A model generated the notes under the pieces. The model had not been told where the DNA came from. It was given only the letters and a program-made list of their open reading frames with translations, and ran no database searches. Positions 26,362 to 35,469 of a DNA stretch of 64,000 nt are shown here, piece by piece. A program made the translations under genes and the position numbers. Position 1 is the first letter of the stretch; every line of letters starts with the position of its first letter. The stretch is from CAMCXT01 sp040403315 (lineage in GTDB: Bacteria; Bacteroidota; Bacteroidia; M30B66), in the NCBI GenBank assembly GCA_040403315.1, contig JBBAKX010000004.1, positions 248,001 through 312,000 of the forward strand, given 5' to 3'.

Positions 26362-28675
26362 TTAATTAGCATTTCTTTTTTTTCTGTATCTAATTGTTGA
26401 ACTGATTTGTAAAACAAAGGCTCTAGGAGCTTCTGGCTTGGTGGGGCGAATGGTAACGAACGAATTTGTGAAATTAAGAACGTGAAAACTAATCTTATGA
26501 TCAGATTTAAATTGATATCCAACACGCAAATCTGCAATTACAGAAAATCCAGTATTCTCGGCGCGAAATTTTGCTAATCCAGGTACGATAAGCGCAAGAA
26601 CAGTATCGATTTTTTCCATAAAACTGTAGCTTCTAAAACCTGCCCCAAAGGATATTCCATTTTTCAAAGTCAAATCGGCGTTCAGTTTCACCATGTGCCT
26701 ATAACGATAGCGCAATATTGGTGAGTTCGGAGAAGCATCTACCTCGTTAAACGAATTGATTGCATATTTTAGGAATGGACCAATTTTAGCCAAAGAATCA
26801 GACGCACTTAAATCAACTGGCGTGATATAAGTATACCCTCCAACGATAGATAAATCGTGGCCTTTGATTTTTCCTTCACTGAATACCGAAAGTTCCAATC
26901 CACCAATTAAAGCGCGAGTTAAATTCACGCTTTTGAATCCTGCTCCAAACAATGGTGAATTTGGTTTTCCCCACTTCCCGAAACTAAATTCAGTCATGTT
27001 ATCGTAAGATGTAAAGAATGCTGCTAAATCGATGTAGCCAGTCCATTGATCCTTCACAAACTTTCTTTTAATTCCTAATTCGGCATTCCAACCTTGTTCG
27101 GGAAGTAAATCGGGATTGGGATAAATGTTGATGATGTCGATTTGGTACTTTACAAATCTTTCTGCAGGTGATGGAAAGCGGAATCCTTCAGCAAAAGAGC
27201 CTCTCAAAAACATATTTTTAGACGCACGGAAATTCACACCGTAATGCTGCACAGGAATCGACTTGGTGAGAAAAGTATCCAATCGAAAGATTTCATATAT
27301 CCATCCAGCAGTAACTTGAAAGCGACCAATCGATTTGTCTAATTGTAGATATGCCCCTGCAAAATTCCCTGTGTGCAGTCCGCCCAAGGCATCATCGCGA
27401 AAGCGGAAATAATTCGACGACAAGCCAGCGAGCAAGCTCATATTTCAAAATATATCTGCTTGATATTGGTAGTCGGCATTGAAAATATGCGTTGCAGGCA
27501 GCCAATCGTCCGCACCAACTTGGTATGTGCCAAAATATCTGGTGCGTAAACTATGCTTGTTGTTGGCCTTATCGAACCAAATGGCCCAAGGATCGATATT
27601 CATCCATAGATCATTAAAATCAAGACTTATACCGTCGGAAAATGGCTGAAAAGCCTCAGTGGAATCGTTCTTCCAGAATAGGAAGAAACCACTTTTTTTG
27701 CCTCATGATGTTCCCATCCAAACCAATAGTAAATTTGCCCTTATTGAATCTTTTTCGCACCTTAAAACACATGCGCACACGTTCTTCATATTCACCATTT
27801 AACCAACTGGTCGATTTTAATCCGTTCCCTCCCAAAACCACGTCAATATTGTTCTTGGTTTTGAACATGTGAGAGAATTGAACACCCGATTGATAGGGCA
27901 AACTTTTTCCCCACCAAGCCAAAGGTCCGTTCGATTCAGGGGTAACCGAGCCAAAAGTTGAAACCCTTGTTTGGGCAATAGAATCGGGCCACATGGTGCG
28001 AAGGTGAATCACTCCATTGAGTGCTGATGCTCCGTATTGCACGGATGAGGCGCCCTTCACAACTTCAATTTGATCTGTAAGTTCCAGTGGAATGTAATTC
28101 CATTTGATATCGTTTCGATCGGCAGTAACCAAGGGTTGATTGTCGACCACCAACAATACCCGTGATCCTGCACCATATGCATATCCAGAGCCTCCTCGAA
28201 TAGAGGCTTGCCCGTCTAGAATATTCACACCAGAAAGACGTTCTGCTGCTTTTGCGAGATCTGGAGTGATCTTCCGTTGTAGATCTTCAGCTTTCACAAC
28301 ATCGATGCTTACAGACTGCAATTCGAGTGGTTGGATATACTTGATGCCACTCACAACCAAAGTGGTTAGAGATTTTGATGTTGGCTGAAGTTTAACTTCC
28401 AGTAATTCACTGCTTGGACTCTGGATTCGAACCGTAGAATCGCGGTAACCATACAATTTGAATTGGTATGAAACTTCGCTGTTCCTGATTTTGGGATCTG
28501 TGAAATTTCCTTGAAGATCAGAAAATCCAAGGAATTGATCATTCTCACTAACAATCACGCGATATAGCAATTCGCCTGTGCGGCTGTCTGAAATTTGAAA
28601 TAAAGTTTGAGCGTTAATTGAGTTGCTGAAAAACAGCAGAATCATTAACGATTTCCATAGAAAAAACTGCTTCAA
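26362..28675 (-). pseudogene. TonB-dependent outer-membrane receptor, disrupted twice
   Basis: Two reading-frame pieces together make one receptor. The 5' piece (28675-27656) has a signal peptide, a carboxypeptidase-like domain and a plug domain (RIQSPSSELLEV, ASIRGGSGYAYGAGSRVLLVVDNQPL, VEVVKGASS-type), and ends FLPILEERFH-stop. The 3' piece (from 27441) continues the barrel. Between them the frame after a run of seven T on the plus strand (27693-27699) reads GFFLFWKNDSTEAFQPFSDG and on to YQYQADIF, then an in-frame TGA at 27447-27445, then NMSLLAGLSSNYF without further stops. So the gene carries one single-base frameshift in a homopolymer and one nonsense codon. It would normally import a large substrate. 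Read errors are possible for the homopolymer but less so for the TGA. Confidence 0.85.
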
Positions 28676-28715
28676 TACTTAAATTGTAAGAACGTTAGAC
28701 TTAAGAAAACTTCGA

Positions 28716-30086
28716 CTAAAAAAGGACTATTTTGCCTGTAAATCGATTTCCATTCAAATTAACGACTGTGAAATAGAGCCCTGCAGGAATTGCTGCATCT
28801 CTAACGATGGTGGCGTTATTGCCCGTGAATAATTTGGAAAGGACTTTTTTCCCTGTGATATCAAAGACTGACAATTCTGCATTGGCTGCCCAAATTGGCA
28901 AGCTAATATGAAAGGCTTCTTGGGCTGGATTGGGCGAAATTTGAAGTTCTTGGACAATTAAATTGTCAAACCCAGCGGTGGTGAAATTTATACAATCGGA
29001 CGTGTCGCTACAAAAATTCTGCGTTACAATAACTGCGTATTCTCCATTCGTTGAAGGGATGAAGGCTTGATTAACAGCACCTGAAACCACCGAACTTGTA
29101 GAACAATTCACCCATTGATAATTTGCATTGGCTGCATTGGCCAACAAGTAACTATCGTTTGATGTAACAGAAACATCAAGGGTATTGTCAGTAACATTGA
29201 GAGCAACCAAGGAGTCACAAGCACCAGCAACCAAAAATGCGTCATAGTAAATACCGGGTGCATCGATGATCTGGGAGCCAAAAGAGAAGGCAGTTCCGCA
29301 GTAAGTAGAGTTTACAGTAGTGTAATTATTAATTCCAGACGTGAAATTCGAAGTGGTTCCAGTGAGGGCCATATCGCTTATGGTTGTTGACGAACCTGAA
29401 GCTTGATCGATCAATGCAGGAATTGCAGTGTTGTCGCCATCTACTTGGCCATCATTGAAATCAAGGTAAACTTGAAGCCCTTGAGAAGCAAGTGAAATTT
29501 TAGTATCGATGATACAATTGATTTCTTCTGTTGATAGTGTTCTGTTCCACAATCCAACCTCATCAATTTTACCAGTCATTCCGAATGTAAACGCCTGATA
29601 ATCTAAATAACCAATCGACAAATCTGTGCCTGCGTTTGCTAAAGTTCCGTTTGCTGCAAGAGAGTCTACTTGAATACCGTTGATGTAAAATCTCATCGCA
29701 GCGCCATCATAAGTAAGCGCAAAGTGCTGCCAAATATTTCCTTGAAAATCGCCGTTGTGTACAATGGTAAATTCCTCGTTGTTACTGTTTCTAAATCTTG
29801 CTTCTATTTCGGTTGCACTTAACTGCAAAAGATAGAAATCTGCAGAGAAATCATTTCTAAAACCCAAAATACCATCGAAATCGGGAAATCCAGGAGCCGG
29901 GTTGTTCAAAGAGGCCCAGCAAGCCAAACTCACTTCTGAAGAACCAGAAACAAGATCAACGGCTCCAATTACACGAACTTTATCATCAATACCATCGAAG
30001 TCAAGTGACGACTGATTTTGAGCAAAGGAAGGAATTGCAAGAAATGTCGTAATGAACATTGATAAAATTGTATACAGCTGTCTCAT
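28716..30086 (-). CDS. T9SS-secreted LamG-domain protein
   Basis: 456 aa. A signal peptide (MRQLYTILSMFITTFLAIPSFAQ) is followed by a LamG/concanavalin-like domain (~25-205; SLDFDGIDDKV, WQHFALTYDGAAMRFYINGIQV, KIDEVGLWNRTLSTEEI), a cysteine-containing module (YCGTAFSFGS...AGACDSLVALNVTDN), and a C-terminal T9SS sorting domain (LQISPNPAQEAFHI to FTGKIVLF). LamG domains bind glycans or proteins, so this is probably a cell-surface or secreted binding protein. The frame runs eight codons further upstream; the ATG at 30086 begins the signal peptide. It is downstream in direction of the receptor pseudogene but 40 nt from it. Confidence 0.88.
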   Translation of the reverse strand: MRQLYTILSMFITTFLAIPSFAQNQSSLDFDGIDDKVRVIGAVDLVSGSSEVSLACWASLNNPAPGFPDFDGILGFRNDFSADFYLLQLSATEIEARFRNSNNEEFTIVHNGDFQGNIWQHFALTYDGAAMRFYINGIQVDSLAANGTLANAGTDLSIGYLDYQAFTFGMTGKIDEVGLWNRTLSTEEINCIIDTKISLASQGLQVYLDFNDGQVDGDNTAIPALIDQASGSSTTISDMALTGTTSNFTSGINNYTTVNSTYCGTAFSFGSQIIDAPGIYYDAFLVAGACDSLVALNVTDNTLDVSVTSNDSYLLANAANANYQWVNCSTSSVVSGAVNQAFIPSTNGEYAVIVTQNFCSDTSDCINFTTAGFDNLIVQELQISPNPAQEAFHISLPIWAANAELSVFDITGKKVLSKLFTGNNATIVRDAAIPAGLYFTVVNLNGNRFTGKIVLF

Positions 30087-30312
30087 TTGAAAATGTATAA
30101 AAAAAAACAAATTAAAGGAATTGAATTCAATAAATCACAAAACTTTGTATAACAGATGTATCGAAAGCGAAAATCTAGTACAGAATAAATCAGACTCATT
30201 TGCATATAAACATCAATTAAGTAATAAAGGCTGCGTGAGAATAAATTCAGAATTGTTAATGCGAGAATCAATATTAATCGTTAATTGTGATCACTAAACA
30301 TAGTCGTCAATA

Positions 30313-31632
30313 ATGACTGAAGAAACAGCCTTAGGTACAATAAATGCTTTGAAGATGGCACGTAAAACATCTTCTGAGTCTGAAAACCTTTTGGTTATCC
30401 GTGGAAATCAATTCCACGAGATCATGCTTTGGGTAACTGGCTTTTTGGGAATTGGATATGGAATATTAGATTATCTGCAAGGTAATTTTGACCAAATGGC
30501 TATGAACATTTCCGTAACACCAATAATGGCAGTATGCCATTGGTTATTTAAAAAAGGGTTTATAAACCTATCTAAAGTTTTCAATTTATTTGCTGTTACA
30601 ATTATAATTTCACTTCATTCTCTTATACAAACCCAAGCAACTCTTGTACTTGCATTTTTTATTCCTATATTTCTAAGCTCATTAATTTTATTTCAAGGAA
30701 AAGATCGATTTATTGGATACGTATTAACTGCAATTGTTTTTGCTTGGATGGTTTTATTGTCTGTTACAGATGTAACAATAGGAAATCCAACATCCTTATC
30801 AAGACAGGATCTGAAAATTGAGTGGCTGATCAATTTAACAGGGGCCTCAATAGTGATCATTATGGAAGTTATATTCATTTTGATGCTCAACAGATCGATG
30901 CAAAATGAATTGATCGAAAAATCGAAAAATCTTGATTTAAATAATCAGATGCTTCAAGCCTCTTTACTTACCAAGGATAAGTTAATCTCAATTATTTCGC
31001 ACGATTTACGTGGTCCTGTAGTAATGATAAATTCTGGTTTAAACATGCTAGAAGGCTTGAATAATCTTGATGATGAGAATAAGCTAATATTTGAGGAATT
31101 AAAAAAGCGATCGAATTCTACCGTTATGTTGGTCAATAACTTATTAATTTGGTCAAGAAGTCAAACCAATCAAATTAAATTTAGTCCTGTTCAAATCAAA
31201 CCAGAAAATTTAAAATCAATTATCCTATCAATTTCAGAAATTGATTCAAATAAAAACTTATCAATTGAGTTAAAACTAAACGAAACTGCTGAAGTATTAG
31301 CCGACCTAAACATGCTGGAGGCTATTTTAAGAAATCTATTTAGCAATGCAGTCAAATTTACTTCATCGGGTGGAAAGATAACAATTGGAAGCAATAGCAA
31401 TGAAAAAGGGATAGAATTCTATGTCGAAAATTCAGGATTGGGTATTTCTGAAGATGTTAAGAATAGAATCCTTCAAGGCGAATCGTTTACATCGCTTGGA
31501 ACCGAAAAAGAAGCAGGACATGGACTTGGCCTTCAGATTGTTCGGGAGTTTATCTCACACCATGGCTCGACTTTAGAAATTGAATCCAAAGCATCCATTG
31601 GTACTAGATTCTACTTCACGATTCCAACATAG
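30313..31632 (+). CDS. Membrane sensor histidine kinase
   Basis: 439 aa. About six transmembrane segments lie at residues ~35-200, with little periplasmic sequence, so the membrane region itself is the likely sensor. A short linker, a HisKA domain with His230 in IISHDLRGPVVM and an HATPase domain (NLFSNAVKFT, VENSGLGIS, GHGLGLQIVREFI) follow. No receiver is fused or adjacent. It is a stand-alone gene, divergent from the LamG gene. Confidence 0.92.
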   Translation: MTEETALGTINALKMARKTSSESENLLVIRGNQFHEIMLWVTGFLGIGYGILDYLQGNFDQMAMNISVTPIMAVCHWLFKKGFINLSKVFNLFAVTIIISLHSLIQTQATLVLAFFIPIFLSSLILFQGKDRFIGYVLTAIVFAWMVLLSVTDVTIGNPTSLSRQDLKIEWLINLTGASIVIIMEVIFILMLNRSMQNELIEKSKNLDLNNQMLQASLLTKDKLISIISHDLRGPVVMINSGLNMLEGLNNLDDENKLIFEELKKRSNSTVMLVNNLLIWSRSQTNQIKFSPVQIKPENLKSIILSISEIDSNKNLSIELKLNETAEVLADLNMLEAILRNLFSNAVKFTSSGGKITIGSNSNEKGIEFYVENSGLGISEDVKNRILQGESFTSLGTEKEAGHGLGLQIVREFISHHGSTLEIESKASIGTRFYFTIPT

Positions 31633-32138
31633 ATTAAAAGCCAATACAATTAAATCATTTGAAATAAAATTCAATGGAATCTTTAAATATAGCTTTCAAT
31701 TGAAAATATTTGTCAATTGGCCAGTAAGAATCTTCAATGGGAGGCTAAGCCTTTCACGAAACTGTTGAATTCATCGATTTTTCAAATCGGAATACAGATT
31801 TATTAAAACTGAAAAATAGCCATTAAATAATGGTATTACTTGTGTTCCAAATCAATTATTTCCTAAAATAAACAACCTCTTGTCTTTATTCAATATTCAA
31901 TTAAATAAAGACACGAAAGAAAAATAAAAAAGGAAAATTTCAACAAACAAAAAAATAAGAGTTAACCACTAAGGCAACAAATTTAATTTAACTGTAATTC
32001 ACAATGGTTTTTAATTGAAATATTCCTGTAATAAATCAGGATTTCAATAAAACTAATTGTGAGTAATAGGTTAAGGGTATATTAATTTAATTTCAATTGA
32101 ATTGACTTCAAGCAAGTCGCATTAAATTGTGTTTAATC
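31633..32138 (+). other. AT-rich intergenic region, 506 bp
   Basis: Very AT-rich sequence without a credible gene, RNA or terminator hairpin. It contains several A runs (about 31915-31965) and a small TTCAATTGAA palindrome near 32090. It may hold the promoter of the fusion-protein operon, but no clean TAnnTTTG site was placed. Confidence 0.4.
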
Positions 32139-34112
32139 ATGGAAAACAGGCCCTTAAGTATTGTTTACTTTACAGATCCAGTTTGTTCTACCTGCTGGTT
32201 AACAGAGCCTTATCTCTATCGTCTGAAGAGTATCTGGGGAAATGCAATTGATATCGAAGTCCGTATGGGCGGATTGTTGCCATCCTTAGAGCAAGCACAA
32301 AAAGACAGTGCTATCTTGCAAGACATGGATCGGTTTGTTGCGTGGCTTGAAGAGCTCGAAAAATCAAGCGGAATGCACTTGGATGGCAATAGTTGGAAGA
32401 CCAATCCTGTATCATCCTCTTACCCTGCTAGCATTGCATTTCATGCTGTAAAAAAAATCTCACCCGAAAAAGCAGGTCCCTTTCTACAAACATTGCGAAG
32501 GATGCTTTACACCGAAAACAAAGACATCAGCAGACAAGACTGGCTCGAAGAGGCGGCAATTCGCCATCAGGTGGACCGTGAATCCTTTCGGAAAAAGCTT
32601 AACGATGGTAGCGCTGAATCTGCTTTTATTGATGACCTAAGTTGCAAGCAGATGCTAGGAGTTACACGTTTTCCCACATTTATTTTTCAAACATCCGAAG
32701 GGAAAGAAATCCGGGAAGATCAGACATTCAAAAGCTTAAAAGGCAATGCCATTCTAGAACACTGGAATACACTGGTTTCGGAACTTCTTGGCGTAGAGAT
32801 ACCCGTAGCTGAAATCGAAGAAACAGGCCTGCAAATATTCAATCAATTTGAAAATCTAACCACCGCAGAATTTGCCATCATGAATGGTATTTCTGAGGAA
32901 ATGGCGCTTAGTCAACTTACTGAGGCAAAAAACGAGGACAAGCTTTCAAATGAAGCCCACAAGGGCATTTCGATTTGGCGCTTGAATTCGGGAATGAGTA
33001 TAATAAAGAAATCGCGATACAACAATAATTCAATTGCAATAGCAGGGATGGGAATTGCTGGTCTCGCCCTTGCAAATGGACTCGAAAAGGCGGGAATTAC
33101 ATACAGTATTTCCGACAAGCATTTCAACGAACTTCAAGACGGATTCGGTTTTCTGATTTTAGAAAATGGACTCCGAGCCCTCACTTCTCTAGATTTGAGA
33201 ACGCAGTTCCTGAAAGCGGCAAATCCATTAACGTATTATTCGGCAATAAGTCCTAATGGAACCATATTGAATTCAACAAAACTTGAAGCCTGTTATGCGA
33301 TTAGTCGTAGTGAAATGCTCCAGATTTTGACTTCCAAGTTGAGTGGCGACTCGGTATTCAAAGGCAGAGGTTTACGAAGTTTTACAAGCAACAGCGACGG
33401 TATTCAATTGCAATTCGACACAGGAGAAACAGCTGAATCCAGTTTTCTGTTCGGTTGCGACGGCATTCATTCATCCATTCGGAAAGCAATAATGCCAGAA
33501 GCAATTCCAGAACGGGTAGGCGAACGTGAATTGGTGTGTATTACGCAGTTAACTGAGGAAGAGTTTAGTCTTCTTGAATTCACCAAGGTAATTGACCTCG
33601 AAAAACGCTGCAATACCGGCATTGTTCCGCTTCGAAACGGAAAGGTAATTTGGTTCATGCAACTGAACGAAGGCGTTCCGGGAATGATAACAACAAATTC
33701 TGTTGAACACTTTAATCTCGCATGTGAAATTAGTGATAGTTATCCTGAGCCTATTCGAAAACTCATCCATGAGTGGAGTAAAAATGCACCAATATACCTA
33801 TGGCAATCGCACCGCATGAATATAATGCCTTCGTTTCACAATGGACGTGCAGCATTACTTGGCGATGCGGCTCATCCGCTACTCGCATTCACTAGTCAGG
33901 GCGCAAATTCAGCGCTAGAGGATGCGGTTTGCATGGCTCGAATTCTTTCCGAAGCTGGTGAAGAATGTTCACATGAAGAATTATTCGAATTATATTATCA
34001 TCAGCGCAGAGAGGCTATAGCAAGTTATATAGCACAAGGCGACACGCTGCTTAAATCATTTTTAAATCTCGGCACTCAAGGCGCAGAAAGCGTTCCGCTG
34101 GCAATACACTAG
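32139..34112 (+). CDS. Fusion: DsbA-like thioredoxin - helical linker - FAD monooxygenase
   Basis: 657 aa from the ATG at 32139; a TTG four codons upstream is not needed. Residues 1-~225 are DsbA/SpxH-like: FTDPVCSTCWLTEPYL with C16-S-T-C19, an all-helical insert, and the cis-Pro loop TRFPTFIF. Residues ~230-290 look like a small helix-turn-helix (TTAEFAIMNGISEEMALSQL) ending in IWRL. From ~298 a class A flavoprotein monooxygenase follows: GMGIAG (303-308), FGCDGIHSSIRKAI, and GDAAHPLLAFTSQGAN with G575-D576. The monooxygenase would hydroxylate a small molecule using NAD(P)H and O2. The next gene starts 4 nt after the stop. The fusion order is unusual; each part is intact. Confidence 0.88.
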   Translation: MENRPLSIVYFTDPVCSTCWLTEPYLYRLKSIWGNAIDIEVRMGGLLPSLEQAQKDSAILQDMDRFVAWLEELEKSSGMHLDGNSWKTNPVSSSYPASIAFHAVKKISPEKAGPFLQTLRRMLYTENKDISRQDWLEEAAIRHQVDRESFRKKLNDGSAESAFIDDLSCKQMLGVTRFPTFIFQTSEGKEIREDQTFKSLKGNAILEHWNTLVSELLGVEIPVAEIEETGLQIFNQFENLTTAEFAIMNGISEEMALSQLTEAKNEDKLSNEAHKGISIWRLNSGMSIIKKSRYNNNSIAIAGMGIAGLALANGLEKAGITYSISDKHFNELQDGFGFLILENGLRALTSLDLRTQFLKAANPLTYYSAISPNGTILNSTKLEACYAISRSEMLQILTSKLSGDSVFKGRGLRSFTSNSDGIQLQFDTGETAESSFLFGCDGIHSSIRKAIMPEAIPERVGERELVCITQLTEEEFSLLEFTKVIDLEKRCNTGIVPLRNGKVIWFMQLNEGVPGMITTNSVEHFNLACEISDSYPEPIRKLIHEWSKNAPIYLWQSHRMNIMPSFHNGRAALLGDAAHPLLAFTSQGANSALEDAVCMARILSEAGEECSHEELFELYYHQRREAIASYIAQGDTLLKSFLNLGTQGAESVPLAIH

Positions 34113-34116
34113 TTCA

Positions 34117-35298
34117 ATGAATCCATCCTTTGCAAATGACTCGGTAAATCTCGAAGTTTTACGAAGACGATCTTACAATTATCGATGGGCTATTCACCCT
34201 CCTGGGGTAATTCCGCTAACCGCTGCCGATCCCGATTTCCCAGCCTGCCCTGAGGTTGCAGAAGCAATACGCAAGCATTTGTTGGAAGGGTATTTCCCTT
34301 ATGGTCGTGCCGAAGGCGACAATCAATTTAAACAGGCTGTTGCCTCTTGGTATTCTCGCAGGAAAAATTCGCCCGTTGCTGAAAATCTGGTTTTGCCTGT
34401 AAACAGTGCAGCATACGGATTATTTGTTTGTGCTCGAATGATTTGCACCAATTCTGGCGATGAGGTACTCATACCTGATCCTGTTGATTTTTTATTCCGC
34501 AAATCGGTAGAGCATGCCGGAGGAGTTGCAATTCCTTGCAAGGTGAACGCGGATACTGCCGAATTCGATTTTGATAGCTTGGCGCAAAAGGTGAATGTCC
34601 GTACTAAGGCCATTTTCATTTGCAATCCGAACAATCCGCTCGGGCGCGCTTTAGGAAAAGATGAGTTGAATCGAATTATTCTGTTTGCCCAAAAACATGG
34701 ATTGTGGGTGGTATCAGATGAGATCTGGGCTGATATTGATTTCGATAAAAAATGCCTGAGTGTTTTTGATTCGAACTTAGAGCCTTATGCAAAAAAGCTA
34801 GTCGTATCGGGCTTATCAAAAAACTTTGCTCTTGCAGGTTTACGAATCGGTTACATCATTGCTTCGGATGAGCAAACTTGGCAAACTCTTTTGACTTGCA
34901 GTCTGCATCAAACCACCGCTTTTGGAATTCCGTTGATTAGCCAGATTGCAGGGACGGCTGCGCTCAATGAAGGCGAATACTGGCTGGAAGGATTTTTACA
35001 ACATCTAAATAAAATGCGCGACAAAACCAGTGCATTTATTGATTCGTGTGCATTTCTAGAAACCCGCATTACCGAGTGCACTTACTTAGCATTTCCGAAG
35101 CTTAAATTGCACGAAGCCAATTCTACAAAGACGGTAGAAAAAATTCTTGAATTGAGCAATGTCGCGCTTGTTCCCGGAGGGAAAGAATGGTTCGAATCGC
35201 AGTCAGAAGGCCATATACGCATTTGCTTTTCGACTTCTGAAGCCATACTTGAAGAGGCATTTTCCCGCATTAAAGCGGTTGAACATTTGCTCATTTGA
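34117..35298 (+). CDS. MalY/PatB-type PLP enzyme (aminotransferase or C-S lyase)
   Basis: A 393-aa fold-type I PLP enzyme. It starts AADPDFPACPEVAEAI and YFPYGRAEGDNQFKQAVASW; the cofactor lysine is Lys235 in SGLSKNFALAGLRIGY, preceded by NPNNPLGRAL and the SDEIWADI Asp. The Asp-rich N-terminal DPDF resembles MalY/PatB cystathionine beta-lyases more than plain aspartate aminotransferases, but the assignment between C-S lyase and aminotransferase is open. Coupled at 4 nt to the monooxygenase fusion, it probably acts on the same small molecule. Confidence 0.88.
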   Translation: MNPSFANDSVNLEVLRRRSYNYRWAIHPPGVIPLTAADPDFPACPEVAEAIRKHLLEGYFPYGRAEGDNQFKQAVASWYSRRKNSPVAENLVLPVNSAAYGLFVCARMICTNSGDEVLIPDPVDFLFRKSVEHAGGVAIPCKVNADTAEFDFDSLAQKVNVRTKAIFICNPNNPLGRALGKDELNRIILFAQKHGLWVVSDEIWADIDFDKKCLSVFDSNLEPYAKKLVVSGLSKNFALAGLRIGYIIASDEQTWQTLLTCSLHQTTAFGIPLISQIAGTAALNEGEYWLEGFLQHLNKMRDKTSAFIDSCAFLETRITECTYLAFPKLKLHEANSTKTVEKILELSNVALVPGGKEWFESQSEGHIRICFSTSEAILEEAFSRIKAVEHLLI

Positions 35299-35357
35299 TT
35301 TGCCTAACCATGTTGCATGAATTCTTAATCTGAAAATCCAGCTTAGATTCCAATTGA

Positions 35358-35386
35358 TGGCTTTCCGAAAAATGAGCCTTTTTTTT
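35358..35386 (+). terminator. Weak terminator after the PLP gene
   Basis: GGCTT pairs with GAGCC (one G-T pair), followed by eight T. The stem is short but the T run is long. Confidence 0.5.
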
Positions 35387-35469
35387 GAACTTAGAAGGCG
35401 TATTTCACTTGTTTACTTTAGAATTAACCTTCTAGCATTTTAGGTTAAAACGAAAACCTTGAAACCAAT

